Source: Acropora yongei
Taxonomy: Eukaryota > Cnidaria > Anthozoa > Scleractinia > Acroporidae
Assembly: GCA_014634225.1 (NCBI GenBank)
Contig: BLFN01000134.1
Span: 2,402,477 to 2,412,476 of the forward strand
Direction: 5' to 3'
DNA: 10,000 nt
Position 1 is the stretch's first letter. Each line of letters starts with the position of its first letter. This document shows positions 1-8,018 of the stretch, piece after piece. The position numbers and the translations under genes are program-made. The notes below the pieces were generated by a model. It saw only the letters and a list, made by a program, of their open reading frames with translations, was not told the origin of the DNA and did not search any database.

Positions 1-140
1 ACTCGCCCAAAACATATCAAAGATCTGAGGTAATGGAAAAGGCAGAAGATAGGACGATTGCGAGAAGCCACGCACGAGTTGCATGCAAGAGTAGGGAACC
101 AAGACCTCACAACTCGCGCGTGATTGAAAACAAAGAATAA
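1..140 (+). CDS. possible C-terminal coding end of an unidentified gene (partial)
   Basis: A frame is open from the left edge (first full codon at 3) through 45 residues to TAA at 138-140, ending in NSRVIENKE. It is rich in charged residues and its base composition is more GC-rich than the flanks. An AATAAA overlaps the stop region (136-141) and another lies at 202-207, which would suit a terminal exon. An internal ATG at 33 would give a 35-residue peptide. I do not recognise the sequence, and an open run of this length could arise by chance. Confidence 0.2.
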   Translation, partial: SPKTYQRSEVMEKAEDRTIARSHARVACKSREPRPHNSRVIENKE

Positions 141-234
141 AGACGTGCCCTGGATCAAGAGGGTTAGAGTGTTAACTCAATATATGTAAAGCAATCATGG
201 GAATAAATTTGGAATATCTTGCTTTCTTGCTATG

Positions 235-259
235 ATCATATCATTAACTATGATATGAT
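235..259. repeat. small perfect hairpin
   Basis: ATCATATCAT (235-244) and ATGATATGAT (250-259) are perfect inverted repeats around a 5-base loop, in AT-rich non-coding DNA. No gene end is close enough to make it a terminator, and its role is unknown. Confidence 0.5.
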
Positions 260-319
260 ACGCGCATAAAACCCCTAAAGTTACAAAGTCCATACATTAC
301 GTTATATTTAATTGCTTAG

Positions 320-397
320 TAAAGTGAGAGCTTATCTCATTGGCCGAGCCAAAACCTATAAATTGGCACAGGACGCCTTCTTTGGCTGCGGACACAG
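320..397 (+). CDS. candidate internal exon, unidentified
   Basis: A 78-bp stretch, divisible by three, lies between an AT/T-rich sequence ending GCTTAG (to 319) and a full-consensus donor CAG|GTAAGT (395-403). The compatible frame is open and reads KVRAYLIGRAKTYK, then LAQDAFFGCGHR, with one base before and two after, so flanking introns would be phase 1 and phase 2 consistent. I do not recognise the peptide. A TATAAA word at 357-362 falls inside it and offers a competing promoter reading. This is a candidate from splice signals only. Confidence 0.2.
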
Positions 398-886
398 GTA
401 AGTCTTACTTCGGACGAACAGACGGTGCTCTGACGGATTTGCTTGCCGAAACTTCCGACTTCTCAACAACGCTGTGTTGGGTTTGGGAAGGGTTCCTGGA
501 CCTAAGGCAGAAAGTGCCAATTTTAAAGATTAGAGGTTTTCTCGAGTTCACGTAGCTAGACGAATGGAAGGCAATTAGTCTCAGCAAAGTCATGTTGTTA
601 AAAGAACAAAACACATCACCGCGTAATTTAGACAATACGTTTTGGCACACACTTCTTTTATTGATTGATAAAATAGTATATAAAACTTGGGTCAAATTAA
701 CCTATCATCTTTACTGGTAAAAGAAAATACTTTGTTTATATATCCTGGCTTTAGAAGAGCTGAATTATTCATTTAAAATCAATTTGAACAAAGTTATGAA
801 AGAGGAGACACGTCATGACTGATACTCTGAAAGTAAAAAAAAAAACAGAATAACTATAACTCACACAAAATTCAAAATTAAATTTT

Positions 887-1084
887 AACAATGATATTAG
901 TTCATGGTTGGCATGCTAGGGTCAAGTTATGGATGCACACAGGAGGTTGCTAAGCACAAGGGAAATGTAAGAGTTACACAAGCTGATAGCCAAGTGCAAC
1001 TCTAGTCTTTCGAGTGCTTACCAACCTCCTAAGTGCATCCATAACTTGACGAATGCACACTAACCATGACCCAACATTATTGTT
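887..1084. mobile_element. MITE-like foldback element, 70-bp inverted repeats
   Basis: Arms at 887-956 and 1015-1084 are inverted repeats of equal length; counting by eye gives 56 of 70 matching positions and no gaps. The longest identical block is 18 bp (GTCAAGTTATGGATGCAC). Weaker pairing continues into the 58-bp centre, so almost all 198 bp can fold on itself. There is no open frame. This is the shape of a non-autonomous MITE or foldback element. I could not identify a clear target-site duplication, so the exact ends and superfamily are open. Confidence 0.75.
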
Positions 1085-1722
1085 TAGTAGCATTGACATT
1101 ATTTTATCAAATTTTAGTTTCTTCAAATTCATTGAAAGCTTTCAGACTCGCATTTCAATGGCTTCATTGTGTCATCGGCATGCGCCCATAAGATTATGGA
1201 ATACAATGATGATATAGGCAAATTTCTTGGTTGAAATTGTGCGAGTTTGCTGGCCATGTTATAAAGTAATTTGGAAAATATCTCTCTAAGTGGAAACGTG
1301 TTCTGCAATAAATAAAACTGCAATCATTATTCATCAATAACTACTGTACATAATGACCACACCATAAGAAGCAATGGTATGCTATCATAATAATTCCAGA
1401 ATCCGAAACATTAAGGCACTGATTTAATGAGAACTACAAATGCAGGACCTTTGCAGCTTATACAAGACCAAGCAGTGGTTCAGGATACGTGTATAAGATA
1501 GTTAATATCTTTCACGATTTTGGAAATGCATCACACTCAAACAAGTAACAAAGTGCAAATTTGTGTCATGATTTTATAACAGATAATAATTTTTAAAACC
1601 TAAATTAGAGTGAAGCATTTTTTGAATGGAATTGACCCCTGACAAAAATTAATTATTGATGAAGTCAAACTTTCGTATGCTTTGCAAGTAAGACAACTGA
1701 TAAGCGTGGAAGCTTCACACTG
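1085..1722. other. MESD 3' flank, no gene seen
   Basis: AT-rich DNA between the foldback element and the MESD stop codon. It should contain the MESD 3' UTR (minus strand). A 64-codon minus-strand frame at 1129-1323 has no recognisable features and is taken as chance. Nothing else is supported. Confidence 0.5.
1423..1428 (-). terminator. possible MESD poly(A) signal (ATTAAA)
   Basis: The minus strand reads ATTAAA about 295 bases after the MESD stop codon. I found no AATAAA on the minus strand between this site and the stop. A weaker TATAAA variant lies at 1573-1578. Which is used cannot be told from the sequence. Confidence 0.3.
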
Positions 1723-1882
1723 TCAGAGTTCTGTTTTGGTCTTTCCTCCAGCGCCTGGAAACTGCTGATTCTCAAATTCAACCAGTTCACAATCCGGCTG
1801 CGTAATTAAAAAATCTTTGATGTCCCAAGCAAGGCTTCCATCTTTGATCATAAGTAATACGCGATTATCTGCCACAAGGTAC
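1723..1882 (-). CDS. MESD: MESD coding exon 3 with KTEL terminus
   Basis: The acceptor is a pyrimidine-rich stretch ending CCACTTTTAG; the exon begins with the G that completes arginine 154. It encodes YLVADNRVLLMIKDGS, then AWDIKDFL and an FPGAGG turn, matching the last strand-helix-strand part of the MESD core, and stops at TGA (1725-1723) directly after KTEL. The arginine junction reads LER-YLV, as expected for the family, which confirms the splice choice. The natural end after a retrieval tetrapeptide argues against a missing fourth coding exon. Confidence 0.94.
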
Positions 1883-4800
1883 CTAAAAGTGGAAAAGAGA
1901 AGCAAAAGTGAGGACAAAACGATTATTAATACAATGTTTTGGCCCTGTTAAATCTTTTGTAATCAAACTGTTATGGAATGAAGTACCAGAGAGCACCTAA
2001 ACATGAACATTTTTAACCAAAGTAAAAAGGAGAACTTAAATGGTCAACCACTGCTCAATCTGGTCCTGGTTCAAAAATTGGTCTTCTTTGCTCAATTTTG
2101 TTGTTATTTAATTACCAACAATGTAATACCAGTTTTTTGCTTTTATCTCTTTCATGATCGGATTTTTTTTTTTGTTATACATGAAGCATCATTGTAAATT
2201 AAAACGTTTAGTTTAGTTCAAATTATTGTAGTCCATGATGACTTCATAATCTGGTTATTTGAAATGACTCCTTCAGAAGAATAAAGGCATGTTTTTTTTC
2301 CATCAGCTTTTGACTCCACATTATTGTGAGGAAAAAAAAGAGAGCAAAATACAAGTGCATGCAGTGTTCATATTATTTCTTTCATACAGTAAGATCTCAG
2401 TAGGATCATACTTTAAAGCACAATCTTAGACAAAATTGTTGAGAAAATTCTGGTTTTGACAACTATGACAAACTCCCTCTCGTTTTTGTTCAGAAATGCC
2501 CCCCACACCCCCTAATCAATCATGCTAGACAAAACAAAGCTTGGGAAACCTGGGCTTATCAACATTGGTTGTAGGGGGGGAGGGGGTGGCTGCTAGAGTG
2601 CAATATTGAGGGCGTAGTGGGTAAAGTAGTCCCTGTTTTTAAATATTCTCAACCCTTTTTGTCCAAGATTGTAGCTTGGACCTAATGTATCATATCACCT
2701 CCACAGAAATTCCTACAAATGTCTAGTTGCATGATCATGCATGAGATCCTTCAAAAGATCCAACAAAAACAACATAGGATCCTGAGTTGCTTCCTAATCA
2801 AAATCCTGTTTAAGATCTTGTTTAGGATGTTGTACAATAGGATCTTACAGGATCATGTTTAAGATCCTTTAGGTTCCTTCAGGGTCCTACAGGATCTTAA
2901 GTAAGACCTTTTGTAGGATCTTACATAGGACCTTACATACAATAGGATCTTTCAAGATCTTAACTCAGGATGCTATTAATCCTTCATAGGATTTTGACCA
3001 GGGTTAGATTTAACAATACACTTCCTGGACTTTATCAAAATTCAGCATTCATCTGTAATTATAGTTGCAATCCTGGACATAAGTGGCAGTGTTAATATTA
3101 CCTTTCCAATTGAAACTGCGCATTGAACAGACTTGACTGCCATCTTCCAGAAATTTGCTCAGTTTCTGTTTTGGTGGGATTTCCAGCTACAGTTGCAAAT
3201 AACATCACTACTTTACCCTTTTTTGCTAATTTCATCAGGGCAATTGGATCATCTTTAAACTTTGTTGGATCAAATTCAAAGCCTTTCTTAGACTGCTTGC
3301 GTGGATCAAGGTCGTCATATTTGTCCTCTTCATCTACATCTTCATCATTATCCTGTAAAAAAACACAAGTGTCATTGAGTGACGTGTTATCTACCATTGT
3401 TGAGTTACAAACCTTTGACACTAACAAATTGGCAACAAGCAGATATCACAGAGTGGTCATTCATATACTTGCAAACTATATTGTTGAAAGGGTAAGCTGA
3501 AAGAATAAATGCAAAACAACAAGGTAGGAACGAAAAAGGATGAAATTAGAGATATCTCAATGAATGCTAACAAATTGAAATTTGATTAAGAAATGAAATT
3601 AACCTCTGATCATTCAGGGTTTTCTTTGAGGTTTTGTGAAAAGTGGACGTTTCTGAAAAGTGGACGGTTGTCAGTCTGGAGGACCCATATGATGGGCTTT
3701 GGGTTGGTCCACGGGCATGCTCTAAATTTTTTTGGAAAATAGAACACTGAAAAACGTAATTCCTGGCATTTTTAATGAGCCTACATTTAGCACTGATAAA
3801 TACATAATTATCATGACCCTTGAAGTAATGAAAGTAGCCAGGAAAACCTTGCAGAGTAGCCAGCAAACTTTGCCAGCTGCAAGCTCTTATCTACAACCCT
3901 GAGCACTGAACAATGGTACAGGATTTTTGACAACAGGTAAGCAAGTTGGCAGCTTAAATGTTTCTTGGTTTGCTCTCCACACCAGAAATGGAAATGCTCA
4001 AAAGTTAACATTAAATTAATGCATCAGTCAATTCCAGCTGTGTCCAGTCCCCCTCCCTGGGCTAACCCCCAGAATTTGCCCTTTTTTCTTATAGATGGCA
4101 AATTCCAGGGTAGCAGGGGCACTTAAGCTGTCAAACACCCTGCAGTGTGGACAAAAGTAGAAAGTAAATGCCCGCGGTATTTAATGAATCAAATGAGGCC
4201 GGTTGCAAAATGCAACAATTCACGCACACTCAAAGCTCGTGATCTTGCTATATTAGAGTTCAAGATTTAATAAGATAATGGAAATCTATTGCATGATTGC
4301 GAAAAAATTTATTTAAAGTGTAAGAAAGTTAAAACCTTAGAAACTCCCACTGAAAAAAGTCGATCTTCTTGTATTCCGATGCGGTTCTACTTTTTTCAAC
4401 CACAGTTCGACACAGAATTGAAAAAAAAGAAAACTATTTAACTTTAATGTTGTGGGATTTGCAATAATTACTTTTTTTATAGTAGTATCCAATAAATGAA
4501 GCATGTTTTGAGGACCAATTCATATTTTCTGAAATTCAAAGCTCACAATACAAGCCTGCCAATTAGCACTGCTCATCGGACATTTGTCCAGCAAATTTGA
4601 GTTTTTGACTGGTGAATGCTGACTCTGACGGGACATGTTGACTGAGTTATATTGATGTGAAATGTAAAAATATAGTTTCACTTAACAAAGACAAAGAAGA
4701 TGAAGGTGGACTTTTGATTTAATGGCTATAATGTATTTCTATTTGTTTTCATGTATAGCTTAGGCATCATGTCTACGTTAAACCTAAACATGCTACATGC

Positions 4801-6332
4801 TACTTCTGCCAATATTCATACAGAAGTCACATGGTCTTCATTAAATAACTGAGAACATACTTCTTAAGTGCCACTGTCTGTCTAAAAAAACAAGTATCCA
4901 AAAAAGTGTTTAAAGTGTGCACTGAAACATATTACTCTCTCTTCTCTTTTTTGTCCAACCAAAATGACTGCATGTCGGGTCAAACCATTTCCCTGGTCCA
5001 TATATATATATGATGGAAGAACATTATTTGCAGCTTGCAATAAGTCTTAAATGACATAATAGCAACCATTGCAAACCAATGATAAAAAACATTCAACCAC
5101 CAAAACACCGCTAAAATTGTGGTCTCATATGAAATGCATAAATCTCTTTATAATATACGGTATGTTTATTTCTAGTCCTTAATATAAAATTTGCAAGCCT
5201 TTCAATATGTAAATATTTCCAAAAACTGACATTTTTATAATAATACCATATAGAATTAATCAAAAAAGGCCCGTATGCTGCAATTTATACACGCTCTCAC
5301 CATTTGCTTTGAAATTATGGCTTTTTAGATTAAAGTACATATTAAAATTAAGAAAACATATCTTTAAAAACGTGGAGAAATATTTCAGGGGTGTCTCAGG
5401 GGTTGGCTAATGCCTGGCCCCCAGGTTGCAGTAAAATTTAGTGAAAGCCCCATCCACAAGACTGACAAGACAGGCAAATACCCTGCATTTGCAGGAAGGG
5501 GGGCAGGGCACAGATGGAACTGACTGATTCATAACTGCACCACCAACCAATAAACACCAGATTTTGTAAATGATGAAAATCTCTTTCTCTCTTTTTTAGT
5601 GCATAGTCTGTAGATGAATTTTGATTGTGGTTACACACAAATTAAAACTGTTTTTTTGGAAACCTGTCATACCGCGCTATTGTTTAAATTTTACATTTTT
5701 GTTTATTAACAATGTTAGCTCTATACTGTATGTCGGGCTTTTCCCATCCAAAACATTTCATAGCAACTGCCCATTCACTGTTCAAGATAAAAGTAATTTT
5801 TCACGAGTTGGTCGCAATTTCAGACATGCAAACATTATTTTTCTTTCAACAGAATCTCTTGCTGCTGACATGTTTCTGTTAACGGTGAAGGAATTCGTTG
5901 AGCCTGTGCTCCGTGTCAACAACGCATTGAAGAGAATAATAACAGACAGAGCCAGGGATGCAAAAGAGTCAGATTTTGCTGTTTAATTAGCAGTTTGCGA
6001 TTTTAAAATAGGGGGATCTTAGCTGTTGTCAGAGTTTTGCTGAGTGTTGCCAGTATTAACATCATTTTCAATAACTATCACAAACTATAAGCGTATTCGG
6101 CAAAAGACAGTGATGTGCTTACTTCCCACTGGTCGAGGAGTTTATGCAGATCTCCTTCATTGTAGTCCATGACATTTTTTCCAATTTTCTTATCCTTTTC
6201 CTTCCTCTTTTTTGGTTCCGTTTTTTTTGTCTCTTCGCTAAGACAACTCTCTCGAAGAATGAGGATCAAAAACAACACTGAAAAAAGTAAAAAAAACTTC
6301 CAAAAGAAACGACTAGTTGCCATTTTGTGCAT
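1723..6332 (-). CDS. MESD: MESD, LRP chaperone MESD / Boca (complete, 3 exons)
   Basis: Coding exons join as 6332-6123, 3352-3102 and 1882-1723, giving 621 nt (206 codons plus TGA). MESD/Boca proteins work in the ER lumen, helping the beta-propeller/EGF modules of LRP5/6 and other LDL-receptor-family proteins to fold, so they are needed for Wnt reception. Visible here: an N-terminal signal peptide (about residues 4-32, KFFLLFSVLFLILIL core), a lysine-rich stretch (37-52), the DYNEGDLHKLLDQWE segment (56-70), an acidic linker (71-86), and the core fold with KKGKVVMLFATVAGNPT (114-130), WQSSLFNAQFQLER (141-154) and MIKDGSLAWDIKDFL (165-179). The protein ends in KTEL, a KDEL-type ER retrieval signal. 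It is shorter than human MESD (234 residues) because it stops just after FPGAGGK and lacks the long basic vertebrate tail. Splice sites and phases agree at both junctions. Family assignment is firm. Confidence 0.95.
2421..2671. mobile_element. MITE-like element in MESD intron 2
   Basis: The ends are inverted repeats: CAATCTTAGACAAAATTGTT at 2421-2440 continues to 2449 and pairs with 2642-2671, whose reverse complement begins CAATCTTGGACAAAAAGGGT. There are few mismatches and a one-base length difference. Symmetric inner blocks also pair: a C-rich run (CCCCCCACACCCCC, about 2498-2511) and a G-rich run (GGGGGGGAGGGGG, about 2574-2586). No coding frame is present. The design is that of a short non-autonomous DNA transposon; ends and duplication could not be fixed. 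Confidence 0.65.
2733..2959. repeat. degenerate GATC-word repeat block
   Basis: Twelve GATC tetramers occur in 227 bases, mostly inside AGGATC(C/T)T or AAGATC(C/T)T words, with decayed relatives such as AGGACCTTA, AGGGTCCTA and AGGATGCT between them. Spacing is irregular (about 10-45 bp), so this is not a clean tandem array. Because AGGATCCT and AAGATCTT are self-complementary, neither strand is favoured. It lies in MESD intron 2 beside the MITE-like element. Function is unknown; an old, diverged microsatellite-type expansion is the simplest reading. Confidence 0.7.
3102..3352 (-). CDS. MESD: MESD coding exon 2
   Basis: A T-rich tract ending in TTTTTTTTACAG precedes the exon, which opens in frame with an acidic run (DNDEDVDEED) and continues through the conserved core (KKGKVVMLFATVAGNPT, then WQSSLFNAQFQLE). 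It is 251 nt long and ends in AG before the donor GTAATA (3101-3096), so intron 2 is phase 2. The split arginine codon AG|G is completed by the first base of exon 3. Frame readings on the opposite strand here are shadows. Confidence 0.95.
3637..3670. repeat. two-copy 17-bp tandem repeat
   Basis: TGAAAAGTGGACGTTTC is followed directly by TGAAAAGTGGACGGTTG, a 17-bp period in two copies with a few differences at the end. It lies in MESD intron 1 with no associated frame. Confidence 0.6.
4021..4160 (+). mobile_element. foldback repeat copy A in MESD intron 1
   Basis: It begins near ATCAGTCAATTCCAGCTGTG (4023-4042), followed by C-rich sequence. An inverted repeat pairs CCCCAGAATTTGCC (4067-4080) with GGCAAATTCCAGGG (4097-4110), 12 of 14 positions, around a 16-base T-rich loop. 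A second related copy lies in reverse orientation at 5395-5533. GC-rich short foldbacks of this kind resemble a MITE family I associate with coral genomes; that is recollection, not a search. Ends are approximate. Confidence 0.5.
5395..5533 (-). mobile_element. foldback repeat copy B in MESD intron 1
   Basis: Read on the minus strand from about 5530, GAATCAGTCAGTTCCATCTG, then GTGCC and a C-rich run, closely follows the start of copy A at 4021. GCAAAT and ATTTGC near 5474-5492 form a short inverted repeat corresponding to the inner hairpin of copy A. The boundary toward 5395 (GGGGTGTCTCAGGGG region) is uncertain. The minus-strand frame covering 5438-5638 is a by-product of this repeat. Confidence 0.45.
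5853..5986 (+). CDS. candidate terminal exon on the opposite strand inside MESD intron 1
   Basis: A strong acceptor (TTTTTCTTTCAACAG, ending 5852) is followed by a frame that stays open for 43 residues to TAA (5984-5986). It reads SLAADMFLLTVKEFVEPVLR, then VNNALKRIITDRARDAKESD, then FAV. The peptide has even charge and hydrophobic spacing suggesting amphipathic helices, and is less AT-biased than its flanks. It would need an upstream exon ending with one base of a codon. I could not identify an upstream exon, a poly(A) signal close by, or the protein family. The opposite strand is also open here, which weakens the case. It could be a nested gene, a retained gene fragment or chance. Confidence 0.3.
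6123..6332 (-). CDS. MESD: MESD coding exon 1
   Basis: Encodes the signal peptide, the lysine-rich stretch and the helix ending in LLDQWE. The exon ends after a complete GAA codon and is followed by GTAAGC (donor at 6122-6117), so intron 1 is phase 0. Two in-frame ATGs exist, at 6332 and 6323. The second has the better Kozak context (A at -3, G at +4) and gives a protein starting MATSR, three residues shorter (203 residues). Either start leaves the signal peptide intact. I favour 6323 but cannot exclude 6332. Confidence 0.93.
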
Positions 6333-6385
6333 GCCAGCGTGCCAATGATTTGCGGAACAATATCACACACAAATTCTTCATACAT
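6266..6385 (-). other. upstream ORF overlapping the MESD start
   Basis: An ATG at 6385 opens a 39-codon frame (begins MYEEFVCDIVPQ) that runs past both MESD start codons in another frame and stops at 6266. A second ATG at 6381 opens a 22-codon frame ending at 6313, also across the MESD starts. If the transcript begins upstream of 6385, both would compete with MESD translation. They matter only if the 5' UTR is that long, which cannot be seen here. Confidence 0.3.
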
Positions 6386-7363
6386 GGAATACCCATACGA
6401 CCTTCGATCGCTGGCTCGTGTTGACAACAAAAAGCTATGACAAGCTTTAAGAAAAAATTGCATACTTTTGATGACAATTGTAACTTAATGGGAATTTCAA
6501 TCGGTGGTATTTATCAATACTAAATTAAAATTGATAAACCCTTTTTTTAAATTATGACTGAATATTATCAACCTCGTTCATCTAACCACCTCAAATAGAG
6601 TGAGGGCAAAGAGAGTGAGGGTAGAAAGAGCCTAGTTCAGGCTGGTCACTTCTCTTGATGACAAATTCATCTTCATGGGAGGGGTCCAAATTTATCAGAC
6701 TATTGCCGCCACTAGTGTTTGTCAAATCCAAAACCGATTCTCTGGGCAACCATGGAAAGGTCTCTTTCGATTTCGCAGCGAGGCTTTATCATACCATGGT
6801 TAACTATGATCATACCTACTAAATTGCCTTCAACATTTGAAACTGGGTCTCGAAACTGTAAAAAGACATTCGAATGTCAAATTGTGACCTGTGAATCTCT
6901 TCGACACGCGATGCGTTACTACGGATACAAACAGCAAACGCAGGACTTTTAAATACATATATATATAAATATATATTAAATAAATATAATATATATTTCC
7001 TTGCCAATGGCTTGGGCGTACATTAAATTTATTGGGTAGTTCATAGAGAAAAGTCAGGTCGTATAAAATAAAGCAAGGAAGTCAATTTTGTGTTTCCTTT
7101 CTGGACCGATTGGAAATGACACAGCAAGACACGCCGACAGAAAAGATATGTTCGCATTCGCTAAAGCTCCCCAGAGGAAGTTCGCAAGGTCATACGATTG
7201 TCAACCATAAAATTTGCCAAACAGTATAACCTGACTTCCACTTTGGATTTGGTTTCCGGAATTCGAAATCAAGTCCTCGCCGCGTACCTCACGAAACGCG
7301 AGCCACAGAGTTGCTTGTTGCTTTAGAGGTCTTCCGGCAGCGATCGAAATGCGGAAGACACCA
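6386..7363. other. MESD upstream region, no gene seen
   Basis: The MESD promoter should lie here, but I see no convincing core element. The stretch holds a short repeat of AGAGTGAGGG (6597-6624), an AT-rich microsatellite (6950-6999) and a plus-strand AATAAA/TATAAAA word cluster at about 7062-7070. A plus-strand frame at 6719-6952 starts at TTG (first ATG 6752) and has no recognisable features. Confidence 0.45.
6950..6999. repeat. AT microsatellite
   Basis: About 50 bases made almost only of A and T, mainly (AT)n runs such as ATATATATATAAATATATAT, interrupted by TAAATAAATATAAT. Simple sequence with no visible gene link. Confidence 0.8.
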
Positions 7364-7648
7364 CTAGATAAATCTCTTAACTCGTTTTAAAGATCTCTGA
7401 CCTTCTGCAATCAGTGTCTTAAATGCTACGAAGTGTCTTTTGCAGGGTCTACAGAGTAAATAAGGCAATAATTCACTAGTCTGAAGGGAACTGCCGTAAA
7501 TCTCTTTCCAACGGCGAGCAACGCACGATTTGCTTTTCCAAACAAGTTTCAGTTTGCAGTGAGCAGAATCCCCCACAGAATTGCAGAGCCTACAAGGACT
7601 TGTTCCGTTACTAGACGCTGCATCAATCTTTTTCGGTGTCTTCAACAT
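7364..7648 (-). pseudogene. ZAD-like zinc-binding domain frame, prematurely ended
   Basis: From ATG at 7648 the frame encodes 94 residues; an in-frame TAA lies a few codons upstream, so no longer start exists in this exon. C19-x2-C22 (SPCRLCNS) and C66-x2-C69 (LLCRPCKR) are separated by 43 residues with an EIYGSSL...LLPYLL segment and followed by a basic helix (SLKRVKR). This cysteine spacing and the LP-xx-LCxxC pattern resemble ZAD-type (zinc-finger-associated) domains, normally the N-terminus of DNA-binding proteins. The frame stops at TAG (7366-7364) right after the domain, with a further in-frame TGA about 25 codons on, and no zinc fingers or transposase follow. It may be a decayed copy, a first exon with a missed donor (AAG|GTCAGA near 7400), or a real short protein. 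A minus-strand AATAAA lies at 7033-7028. Confidence 0.5.
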
Positions 7649-7987
7649 CTGCACTTGTAGTTGATGCGTTTACATCCAACAAGCGAAACTAATAAAAAAA
7701 CTGAATTCATGTCCTCACAATAGGAGGTGGAGATAAGGTAAAGCAAACGCAAATGTTTAAGGACGTTACCGCTCTTGGGAAAACAAGATCGGACTGAAGA
7801 CGTCCATGAAGTTCACATGATCCTAAACTAGTTCCTGTTTCTATCACGAGACGGTGATGAAACACATTGAGAAATTGAGATCTCTTTCTCAAGTTTTTAC
7901 AATATGTTTTTCATTATGTAAAAAGTTAAAAATAAAGATTAAGCAATTAAGGCAGCTCTCAGTTTGAAGATAGTAATAGTAGATGAC

Positions 7988-8018
7988 TGTTGCCACGTTG
8001 CTATGGTGATCTCGGTAA
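7988..8018. promoter_or_regulatory. cluster of RFX/X-box-like half-sites
   Basis: GTTGCCACGTTGCTATGG is followed by TGATCTCGGTAAC. The RFX consensus is an imperfect inverted repeat of GTTGCC and GGCAAC-like halves; here two left halves and one right half (GGTAAC) occur, but spacing is not a canonical X-box. Suggestive only. Confidence 0.2.

Larger units (their letters stand above)
1883..3101 (-). other. MESD: MESD intron 2
   Basis: A 1,219-bp phase-2 intron with donor GTAATA at 3101 and acceptor TTTTAG at 1883. It holds the MITE-like element (2421-2671) and the GATC-word repeat (2733-2959). The remainder is AT-rich with mononucleotide T runs (for example near 2163-2172) and shows no coding potential; the 64-codon plus-strand frame at 2003-2197 is AT-driven and hydrophobic by composition. 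Confidence 0.85.
3353..6122 (-). other. MESD: MESD intron 1
   Basis: A 2,770-bp phase-0 intron, donor GTAAGC at 6122 and acceptor TTACAG at 3353. It contains a short tandem repeat (3637-3670), two opposite-facing copies of one repeat family (about 4021-4160 and 5395-5533), a (TA)n tract at 5001-5010 and a possible plus-strand exon (5853-5986). The rest is AT-rich with no supported gene. Confidence 0.85.

Noticed and set aside
340..555. 71-codon plus-strand frame
   Set aside because: Starts at TTG, not ATG, and reads through a consensus splice donor at 398; no family resemblance.
405..695. 96-codon minus-strand frame
   Set aside because: No recognisable domain, and low-complexity serine-rich composition as expected from chance; it also crosses a perfect plus-strand donor site.
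3123..3500. 125-codon plus-strand frame
   Set aside because: It is the antisense shadow of MESD exon 2, whose coding and splice signals are clear on the minus strand.
3567..4011. Minus-strand frames of 99 and 66 codons inside MESD intron 1
   Set aside because: They lie in the intron of a well-defined gene, overlap each other in different frames and carry no domain; decayed repeat sequence is possible but not shown.
5438..5638. 66-codon minus-strand frame with several cysteines
   Set aside because: Covers foldback repeat copy B; the cysteines do not form a recognisable motif.
6719..6952. 77-codon plus-strand frame
   Set aside because: Its listed start is TTG; from the first ATG (6752) it is short and unrecognised, and it runs into an AT microsatellite.
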